A stretch of 6,892 nt of DNA from Oscillospiraceae bacterium (GTDB taxonomy: Bacteria; Bacillota; Clostridia; Oscillospirales; Ruminococcaceae), in NCBI GenBank assembly GCA_009782665.1, contig WRIP01000065.1, forward strand, positions 1 to 6,892, in the 5' to 3' direction. The position numbers and the translations under genes are program-made. Shown piece by piece: positions 1 through 5,074 of this stretch (its first letter is position 1; each line of letters opens with the position of its first letter). Below the pieces are notes generated by a model. The model was not told the origin of the DNA and ran no database searches. It saw only the letters and a list, made by a program, of their open reading frames with translations.

Positions 1-24
1 AATCACTCGAATTATCGGGTGATT
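1..24. terminator. Possible hairpin at window edge
   Basis: Ten bases at 1-10 pair with 15-24 around an ATTA loop, with one T-G wobble on the plus strand and a C-A mismatch on the minus strand. It lies about 50 bases beyond the stop of the adhesin gene, where a terminator is expected. On the plus strand only a poor U-run follows (CUUGGU). On the minus strand the bases that would form the U-run are outside the window. It may instead terminate a gene arriving from the left. Confidence 0.3.
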
Positions 25-75
25 CTTGGTATATTGTTTACAGATTTGTCTGCATTATGAGTTAGTTAGGAAACC

Positions 76-3000
76 CTACTCAACCTTATCTTTATTGTTC
101 TTGAGGGTAACCATGTACCCTACAATCTCAAACACCAGAATTACTGCGTGTATTATAGTCCATCTATCAAATAACGCCATAAGTTTCGAAATATCCTCAG
201 TGAGTATGAATAATACTACTCCAATAATCCCAGCTATCACTGAGGCTGTAACCCATAACAATTTACGATGTCTCTGCTGATTCTCGTTATATAGAGTATG
301 TTCATCAGCATTTTTATGTTTGGTTTGCTTATTAACATTGAAGGTCCTAATAGATGCTAATGTCGCCACTAATGCACCTGTTATCGCCAATACTAAGTTC
401 ATTAAAGCCCAGAAGTAACTATTCATTGAGCCAGCAACCAGTGGAATTTCCATTGAACCGATAGTTAGTGTTGGAATACCTTCTTCTCTGATCTTCTCAA
501 ACACTTCAGTTGAATCGAGAGTTATTAAAGCACTATCGTTTCTACTTGAATCAATAATCGGTGGAGGAGTCGGCAAAGGTTCCGTGGTAACTGCAGTCTC
601 TGGTAGTTTTACTGTAAGGATGGTATACAGAGCTTTTACTATAAGGTTCTCTGTAACATTATTGAAGGCTTTATCATAACCAACGAAGGTATAACCTTCT
701 CTAACCGGATCAGCAGGAGCTATTGCATTTCCATTTACCGGCACCTGTTCGGTTTTTATCAATGTATTATTCCAATCTACAAATTGTACTGTGTAGTAGG
801 TTGGCAATACGATGACTAATTGCTCCCATTGTGCAGTATATGTCATATTACCTGTGACGATAGCATTTACAACCGGAGACCAGCCGGTGAATCTCCATCC
901 TGTTTCCCCGGTTACTGTCGGAGCATCAGGGGTTGAATCTCCGTATAGTAACCCGTTCGTAGCCTGAGTCGGAAAGGTGCCGTTTGTACCGGCTTGGTAG
1001 GTGACGGTATATGTAGTTGGAACAGCATTAAGCCTCCATACTGCATATAGGGTTATATCAGCTGTAATTACTAGTGTATCTCCCTTTTGATATGTATTTG
1101 TTCCATTTTGTGTAGTTGCCCATCCAAGAAAAGTATAGCTGGTTCGAGTGAGATTTCTCTCATTTCCAAGTATTGCTATGCTACTCCCGGTATAGTACGG
1201 ACTATCTGAATCGACCGGTACACTACCTCCGGTATTACCGTTCCCGATATATGTTACGGAATATGTTGGGAAAGGAGTAAATACCCAGGAACCCGTGATT
1301 ATCACGTCGGAAGCAGGCATCTCAAAAACTGAACCTGCTTCTGATATTGTAACATCCGATGACTCCCATCCATTGAACTCCCAACTCCCGAGTGCACCAT
1401 TATAGCTGTTTTTGTCGGTTGTCAGATTATCCTCTACCGTAAAGGAGGAGCCTTGTTGTTTGCTCTGCGGAGTCACAGGCATGTTGTTTACAGAAGCGGG
1501 AACTATACCTGACACAATATATTTGACATCAAACATATTCGCTGTCCAAACAGCATAGAGCACTGTATCTGATGTGATAGTAAAGGATGAACCTACTGCA
1601 TATGATATTCCGGTTCCGTCAGACTCTGTATTCCAGCCGGAGAAAGTATAGTTTGTGTTAGTTAGGTTTCCGGTATTATCCAATACTTCAACCAGACTGT
1701 TTCTTAAGTAGGGACCGGTTGAATCGGAAGGTACGCTACCTCCGGTATTTCCGTTACCGTTATAGGTAACGGAATACTCAGATATCGCTGAACCATATAC
1801 ATAGCTTATATCATAGTTGTTATATCCTTGGGAAAAAGGTACTGTCCAAAGGATTCCAGCCCCGGAGTTCCCTATTTGCTGAGCATATATGCCATCGTCG
1901 GCTGAATTCCTATCGTATGCTACGTTAGCTTTATTATTTGAGAATACTGATCCTTCGTAGACCTTTAAACGATTAAGATTGGTGCGAGAGTCGGTGATCC
2001 AAATTCCTCCGCCATTAGATGTAGCCATATTATCAATAATTTGACCACCGTTAATAGTAACCGCATTAGCGTTGGTACTTGCACAATATATCCCACCTCC
2101 ATTAGATGCTGTATTATCACGGATAAGAGCATTATTATTTATTGTTACGATAGAATCAGCTTCGGCAAGTATACCTCCACCGTATGCGCTGTGGTTTCCT
2201 GCTATTTCACCACCATTCATGACGAAATTACCATATATTATGAATACGCCACCACCACCCATTGAAGATCCGGTTTCTAGAGTTATATTATCAGCTATTC
2301 TACCGCCATTCATAATGACACGATCTTGAAAGTATACTCCTGCACCTGAATTACCGGCTGTATTATGACATATTTCACCACCATTTATAGTCACTAGACC
2401 TGGTACATTTGTAATCCCACCTCCAAAATATAGAGCGGTATTATTACATATTTTGCCTCCATTTATTGTGAATTCTCCACTCGAATTCAAAACTCCGGCA
2501 CCATTCCAGCATTGATTGAAACTGATTTCTCCGTTATTCATTGAGACTACTCCACTTTGGTAGTTTATCACTCCTGCACCATTCCTGCGTGTTGTATTCT
2601 CACTGACTAGTCCATTATTTATGACAAGAACATTTGAATTGGCAATACCACCACCGTTAGTAGCAGTGTTTTTTGAAATACTCCCACTGTTTATGGTGAG
2701 TGTACCGGCATTATGTATACCACCTCCACCAAACTCTACTCCGAATGTAGATGTGGTTGCAGTGGTCGAAGAGTTGTTGTTAATAACGAATCCTCCGTTA
2801 ACTTCAACTATTCCATCTTTGCTATTCTGTATCCCTCCGCCACTACCGGATGAACATAACTCTATTATTGATTCAGAGTTTAAGTAAAGAGAACCTCCTT
2901 CTTTAACCTGGATACCTCCGTTTGGCGCACTATCTGTACCGTTAGTGAGACCCATTCCAGCTAATATGATATTTGTTAGTGATAAGCTCCCATTAACGAT

Positions 3001-4035
3001 AAAGTGTCTTGCTTTACCTGTTTGGGTTATAACATGTTGATTGCCTTGATCAGACGATATAGTAACATTTCTTCCTACATTTATTGTTAAAGCAGCAGTT
3101 ATGGTAATATTCGTGCTAACCAGTATTAGGTAATCCCCTGCAGCATCAGTGTTAATAGCATTAACCGCTTCTGATATTGTGGAGAAAGATGAATTGCTCA
3201 TATTTCCGCCGGTAACAATAATATCTCCCAATGCTAGTGGGCTAATGACAATCCCTCCGACCATTCGCACAATAACAGTAATTACCGGTATAGACGTACC
3301 ATCATTTAGGTCATATCCTTCGGGTAATACCGGGCTGAAACTATACACCATGGAAATATATGGGTCAAAACGAGTATCGCTCTGCCACTCGATATTGGTT
3401 ATTGTCATCAAGTTTGCGTCTATATCAATACAATCAAGGCTGTCTGGTAATACTAACCCGTCTATTGAATCAATCTCACCAAAGTCATAACCCTGCCAAA
3501 GGATTTCATCCGGTAACGGGATGAAATTAGTGATGATAACATTATCCGACTCTATAGTCTCTTCTTGAGTTGAAGTATCGATTGAATCGTTTTGTGTTTC
3601 TGTTATCTCCTCAGGTTTTTCCTCAATGTCTTGCTCTTCTACAGAAAGGATAATAGGTTGTCCAACTGCTTCGTTGTCCATACTCATTAGTTGCAGCTTA
3701 TATGTTCCTGCAACAGCAGTAAAACTCAGAGACACTATACCCTCTACGAGTATAACGTTGTTATCTAAGTAAACTACACCTGGCGTTGTTAGATATAAGC
3801 CTTCGGGTAGTATGAGTGCTAACTCTCTTCCTTCAGTATCAATACTAACGGTAAAAAGCTCTCCTTCCGTAATAGGTGCATTATCGATTGAGATATTCTC
3901 AAAAGCTAAAGCAATATTTATACTTACTAACGGTGTAATAAGCAGTACTGCAATGAGTATAATCACCATAACAGAACTAAAGCACTTTTTAGTTGTAACT
4001 CCAAGTTTGTGATTCCTATATCTTTGCTTTCTCAT
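76..4035 (-). CDS. Large secreted adhesin-like surface protein: beta-helix, InlB-type repeats, three C-terminal membrane segments
   Basis: Predicted cell-surface protein of 1319 residues; an adhesin or surface-display role is inferred from architecture. The ATG at 4035 is chosen over the in-frame ATG at 4050 because AAAGGAG falls 5 bases before it and overlaps the upstream ATG codon. Residues 1-44 form a signal peptide: basic start, long hydrophobic core, and ALA-FE as likely cleavage site. Residues 45-130 look like a beta-sandwich, followed by an acidic, Glu/Thr-rich linker (133-165). Residues 165-258 resemble the Ig-like module of clostridial surface proteins, with the YSFSPVLPEGYDL motif. 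Residues 265-702 are a predicted right-handed beta-helix, and 755-1137 hold InlB/Flg_new-type repeats. A proline-rich stretch (about 1145-1162) precedes membrane segments near 1209-1229, 1259-1279 and 1292-1311, with a basic cytoplasmic loop after the first. There is no LPXTG motif, so anchoring is probably by these segments. The reading frame is intact. No enzymatic motif was seen. Confidence 0.93.
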   Translation of the reverse strand: MRKQRYRNHKLGVTTKKCFSSVMVIILIAVLLITPLVSINIALAFENISIDNAPITEGELFTVSIDTEGRELALILPEGLYLTTPGVVYLDNNVILVEGIVSLSFTAVAGTYKLQLMSMDNEAVGQPIILSVEEQDIEEKPEEITETQNDSIDTSTQEETIESDNVIITNFIPLPDEILWQGYDFGEIDSIDGLVLPDSLDCIDIDANLMTITNIEWQSDTRFDPYISMVYSFSPVLPEGYDLNDGTSIPVITVIVRMVGGIVISPLALGDIIVTGGNMSNSSFSTISEAVNAINTDAAGDYLILVSTNITITAALTINVGRNVTISSDQGNQHVITQTGKARHFIVNGSLSLTNIILAGMGLTNGTDSAPNGGIQVKEGGSLYLNSESIIELCSSGSGGGIQNSKDGIVEVNGGFVINNNSSTTATTSTFGVEFGGGGIHNAGTLTINSGSISKNTATNGGGIANSNVLVINNGLVSENTTRRNGAGVINYQSGVVSMNNGEISFNQCWNGAGVLNSSGEFTINGGKICNNTALYFGGGITNVPGLVTINGGEICHNTAGNSGAGVYFQDRVIMNGGRIADNITLETGSSMGGGGVFIIYGNFVMNGGEIAGNHSAYGGGILAEADSIVTINNNALIRDNTASNGGGIYCASTNANAVTINGGQIIDNMATSNGGGIWITDSRTNLNRLKVYEGSVFSNNKANVAYDRNSADDGIYAQQIGNSGAGILWTVPFSQGYNNYDISYVYGSAISEYSVTYNGNGNTGGSVPSDSTGPYLRNSLVEVLDNTGNLTNTNYTFSGWNTESDGTGISYAVGSSFTITSDTVLYAVWTANMFDVKYIVSGIVPASVNNMPVTPQSKQQGSSFTVEDNLTTDKNSYNGALGSWEFNGWESSDVTISEAGSVFEMPASDVIITGSWVFTPFPTYSVTYIGNGNTGGSVPVDSDSPYYTGSSIAILGNERNLTRTSYTFLGWATTQNGTNTYQKGDTLVITADITLYAVWRLNAVPTTYTVTYQAGTNGTFPTQATNGLLYGDSTPDAPTVTGETGWRFTGWSPVVNAIVTGNMTYTAQWEQLVIVLPTYYTVQFVDWNNTLIKTEQVPVNGNAIAPADPVREGYTFVGYDKAFNNVTENLIVKALYTILTVKLPETAVTTEPLPTPPPIIDSSRNDSALITLDSTEVFEKIREEGIPTLTIGSMEIPLVAGSMNSYFWALMNLVLAITGALVATLASIRTFNVNKQTKHKNADEHTLYNENQQRHRKLLWVTASVIAGIIGVVLFILTEDISKLMALFDRWTIIHAVILVFEIVGYMVTLKNNKDKVE
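625..1773 (-). repeat. InlB B / Flg_new-type repeats inside the adhesin gene
   Basis: Encodes adhesin residues about 755-1137 as five tandem modules of 57-84 residues. The first (755-830), third (924-1000) and fourth (1009-1070) are clear, with VTY at the start, a central F-x-GW and a closing YAVW or YTAQW. The second (835-918) is degenerate (VKYIVSG, FNGWESSD, ITGSW). The fifth (1080-1137) is a variant with YTVQFVDWNN, EGYTFVGYD and VKALY. The family is known from Listeria internalin B and many Bacillota surface proteins, where it forms small beta-grasp-like domains that act as a stalk or bind host glycans. A stalk role here is inferred from its position between the beta-helix and the membrane. 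Confidence 0.88.
1930..3243 (-). repeat. Beta-helix coil repeats inside the adhesin gene
   Basis: These bases encode adhesin residues about 265-702. The first part (about 270-395) looks like the N-terminal rungs of a pectate-lyase-like parallel beta-helix (FSTISEAVNAIN, LTINVGRNVTISS, SLSLTNIILAG). From base 2838 down to 1930 I count about eleven coils of 22-32 residues with the pattern GGGI-x-N-x-LTINGG-x-I-x-x-NTA. Examples are GGGIHNAGTLTINSGSIS and GGGIYCASTNANAVTINGG. The pattern resembles polymorphic outer-membrane-type repeats, which are also common in Gram-positive surface proteins. The coils are diverged in both protein and DNA, so this is an old expansion. Confidence 0.85.
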
Positions 4036-4055
4036 ACTAACTCCTTTCATTACTC

Positions 4056-4089
4056 GTGAGATACTTCATTAATTATCGTCTTATCTCAC
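4056..4089. promoter_or_regulatory. 8-bp inverted repeat in the adhesin leader
   Basis: GTGAGATA at 4056-4063 is the exact reverse complement of TATCTCAC at 4082-4089, with 18 bases between. It lies 10 bases upstream of the adhesin Shine-Dalgarno (4041-4046). It could form a leader RNA hairpin affecting ribosome access or transcript stability, or be a repressor operator. The sequence shows only the symmetry. Confidence 0.4.
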
Positions 4090-4112
4090 AGATTTTTCTC
4101 GATTGATACAAT

Positions 4113-4141
4113 CTTAGAGTATGAAGTTGCTTTAAGGTCAA
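4113..4141 (-). promoter_or_regulatory. Weak alternative promoter for the adhesin gene
   Basis: Read on the minus strand, TTGACC (4141-4136) and TCTAAG (4118-4113) are 17 bases apart. The -35 matches 5 of 6 consensus bases and the -10 matches 4 of 6. It would start transcription near 4106, about 70 bases before the adhesin ATG. The -35 overlaps the left arm of the 14-bp inverted repeat, so inversion of that segment would leave most of this promoter in place. Confidence 0.35.
4125..4138 (+). repeat. Left arm of 14-bp inverted repeat
   Basis: AGTTGCTTTAAGGT at this position is the exact reverse complement of 4287-4300. The match stops at both ends. A 14-bp perfect inverted pair is unlikely by chance in a 1-kb gap. 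It is the gene-proximal boundary of the possible invertible promoter. Confidence 0.75.
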
Positions 4142-4160
4142 TAGGTTATCACTTTTTTTG

Positions 4161-4172
4161 ATAGAATTCTAT
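4161..4172. promoter_or_regulatory. 12-bp perfect palindrome
   Basis: ATAGAATTCTAT is its own reverse complement. It lies inside the possible invertible segment, downstream of the internal promoter and upstream of the adhesin. It may be a binding site for a dimeric regulator, but short AT-rich palindromes also arise by chance. Confidence 0.25.
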
Positions 4173-4198
4173 TATCAGGATCGCGAAGAAAACAAGCC

Positions 4199-4215
4199 CT
4201 ATATCAATGATATAG
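4199..4215. promoter_or_regulatory. 17-bp operator-like dyad
   Basis: CTATATCA and TGATATAG are perfect 8-bp inverted halves around a single A. The site begins about 20 bases downstream of the predicted transcription start at about 4234, a usual place for a repressor operator. The regulator is unknown. Confidence 0.35.
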
Positions 4216-4240
4216 AGGTTCAAAAGGACGTATTTTGCTG

Positions 4241-4269
4241 ATTATATAAATAGTATTCAATACACTCAA
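4241..4269 (-). promoter_or_regulatory. Strong predicted promoter for the adhesin gene
   Basis: Read on the minus strand, TTGAGT (4269-4264) is followed after 17 bases by a perfect TATAAT (4246-4241), a sigma-A-type pair with ideal spacing. Transcription would begin near 4234, giving a leader of about 200 bases before the ATG at 4035. It sits wholly inside the 148-bp segment bounded by the 14-bp inverted repeat, so its direction would switch if the segment flips. Confidence 0.6.
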
Positions 4270-4286
4270 TCAATTGGCTGACAACA

Positions 4287-4300
4287 ACCTTAAAGCAACT
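4287..4300 (-). repeat. Right arm of 14-bp inverted repeat
   Basis: ACCTTAAAGCAACT on the plus strand is the exact reverse complement of 4125-4138. It forms the outer boundary of the possible invertible segment, 18 bases from the internal promoter's -35. Confidence 0.75.
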
Positions 4301-4318
4301 GTATAGATGATGTATAAT
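4290..4318 (+). promoter_or_regulatory. Weak possible rightward promoter
   Basis: A perfect TATAAT lies at 4313-4318, but the bases 17 upstream (TTAAAG, 4290-4295) match the -35 consensus poorly and lie in the right inverted-repeat arm. If active it would transcribe the gene-poor stretch towards the tRNA. Confidence 0.2.
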
Positions 4319-4726
4319 GCACAGGGTATTTAACACTTGTTTTACGATAACTTGCAATAATTCTCCTCAACAATCTGATCTGAGGGTTACTCGTGTTGTG
4401 CCCACTTATGCAAAAACTTTTATTCGGGTTAATCAGAGGTTAGCGGTCATCTGACACAGTCCTATATTGCATTTGAGTATACAGATACAGATATTGAAGG
4501 GATAATGCACTTATCTTGTGAGGACCATGTTTAGAATGCGGAGCTAGATGTACATTTTAAAAAATACTATAGTAAAAATGAGTTTTGTATCGAAATATAT
4601 GGAGTAGTATACAGAATGGTGAGAGTGCTTTCGTGAAGGTCAATAGAGCAAACGCTGTAGATAAGGATGAGTTTGATCAACTCGATAGTCGATGTACGTT
4701 TTTAAACACGAAAATATTCTTGACGT
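4317..4726 (+). pseudogene. Coding-like remnant, unidentified
   Basis: Three plus-strand frames are open in succession: 4317-4454 (45 codons, ending TGA, with no ribosome binding site before its ATG); 4433-4636 (two runs of about 33 codons split by a TAG at 4532); and 4633-4728, starting with a GTG that overlaps the preceding TGA. The translations contain protein-like stretches such as AFEYTDTDIEGIMHL, FKKYYSKNEFCIEIYG and NRANAVDKDEFDQLDS. This could be a decayed gene with frameshifts and a stop, or chance openness in AT-rich spacer. I recognise no family. Confidence 0.2.
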
Positions 4727-4749
4727 AAGCAGTAGTTTTAGGGTATCAT
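4720..4749 (+). promoter_or_regulatory. Promoter of the tRNA-Tyr gene
   Basis: TTGACG (4720-4725) and TATCAT (4744-4749) each match 5 of 6 consensus bases and are 18 bases apart. Transcription would begin near 4756, giving an 80-base leader before the mature tRNA. The leader includes AGTTCTTTGAAAA (4791-4803), which resembles the boxA-like element of rRNA spacers in Bacillota. Confidence 0.6.
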
Positions 4750-4836
4750 GTGTAAGATTTAATTAAGATTGAAGACTACTCTATTATCACAGTTCTTTGA
4801 AAAGTTATATACTTAGTTAAGGCGTAATAATTAAAT

Positions 4837-4921
4837 GGGAGTGTACCCAAGCGGCCAAAGGGGGCAGACTGTAAATCTGTTGTCGACGACTTCGATGGTT
4901 CGAATCCATCCGCTCCCACCA
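4837..4921 (+). tRNA. tRNA-Tyr (anticodon GTA)
   Basis: A complete class II tRNA. Acceptor GGGAGTG (4837-4843) pairs with CGCTCCC (4911-4917), with one G-U, followed by discriminator A and an encoded CCA. The anticodon stem GCAGA/TCTGT encloses CTGTAAA, with GTA at 4871-4873. A long variable arm as expected for bacterial tRNA-Tyr follows, then the T arm GATGG-TTCGAAT-CCATC. It decodes UAU and UAC. It stands alone between its own promoter and terminator. tRNA 3' ends are frequent integration sites, and the genes downstream look element-like. Confidence 0.97.
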
Positions 4922-4958
4922 AAGATTTAAGACAGTCTAAAAGTAAAAAATATTTATG

Positions 4959-5006
4959 AAAGCAGCTATCTATTAGCAAAATAGATGGCTGCTTTTTTGG
5001 TTTTTT
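4959..5006 (+). terminator. Intrinsic terminator after tRNA-Tyr
   Basis: Bases 4959-4973 pair with 4981-4995 in a 15-bp stem with a single G-T wobble and a 7-base loop. A T-rich tail follows (TTT, GG, then six Ts, to 5006). It should separate the tRNA transcript from the downstream operon. Confidence 0.9.
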
Positions 5007-5074
5007 CTTAACCTAAAATCGATATAAAAAGACTAAACACAAACATAATCATTTCATAGTAAAGGACATTGCTA

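Larger units (their letters stand above)
4125..4300. mobile_element. Candidate invertible promoter segment (inverton)
   Basis: A 14-bp perfect inverted repeat bounds 148 bp that contain a strong minus-strand promoter aimed at the surface-protein gene. No comparable promoter is seen on the other strand of the segment. Known invertons in gut bacteria and Clostridioides difficile have this plan: short inverted repeats, a segment of roughly 100-300 bp, an internal promoter, and a downstream surface-structure gene, flipped by a tyrosine or serine recombinase. In the orientation shown the promoter would be ON for the adhesin; flipped, it would read towards the tRNA. No invertase is encoded in the window, so inversion is a hypothesis. 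Confidence 0.45.
4036..4719. other. Gene-poor region between the adhesin and the tRNA promoter
   Basis: No convincing intact gene lies here. It holds the adhesin leader (4036-4106), a dyad (4056-4089), a weak promoter (4113-4141), a possible invertible segment (4125-4300) with a good minus-strand promoter and two palindromes, and then interrupted coding-like frames (4317-4726). The longest run without a stop among those frames is about 45 codons. No riboswitch, rRNA or CRISPR pattern was recognised. Confidence 0.7.

Noticed and set aside
26..280. Plus-strand frame of 84 codons opposite the adhesin C-terminus
   Set aside because: It is a shadow of the membrane-segment codons on the other strand, with no ribosome binding site and no recognisable protein.
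1930..2838. Possible CRISPR or DNA tandem array because of the repeated CCACCACC blocks
   Set aside because: The repetition is at the protein level (GGG turns), with irregular spacing and diverged DNA inside one open frame.
2041..2887. Several plus-strand frames rich in IPPP and SIPP opposite the beta-helix
   Set aside because: The proline runs are simply the complement of repeated GGTGGNNT glycine codons of the adhesin, so these are shadows.
3149..4012. Plus-strand frames of 113 and 66 codons opposite the adhesin N-terminus
   Set aside because: They lie wholly within the real gene on the other strand, lack ribosome binding sites, and show no domain.
4036..4050. Upstream ATG at 4050 as adhesin start
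   Set aside because: The ribosome binding site AAAGGAG overlaps its second and third codons and is correctly spaced only for the ATG at 4035.
4776..4979. Minus-strand 67-codon frame containing GADGFEPSKSSTTDLQSAPFGRLGT
   Set aside because: It is antisense to the tRNA-Tyr and its terminator. This peptide is the well-known translation artefact of the opposite strand of tRNA genes.
5069..5074. TTG at 5069 as start of the CpaE-like gene
   Set aside because: The Shine-Dalgarno would be only two bases away; the ATG at 5075 has proper spacing.
5007..5074. Promoter for the downstream operon (TATAAA at 5023-5028 and CATAAT at 5044-5049 as -10 candidates)
   Set aside because: Neither has a credible -35 at 16-18 bases, so I did not call a promoter. 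The operon must nevertheless start somewhere here or by readthrough.
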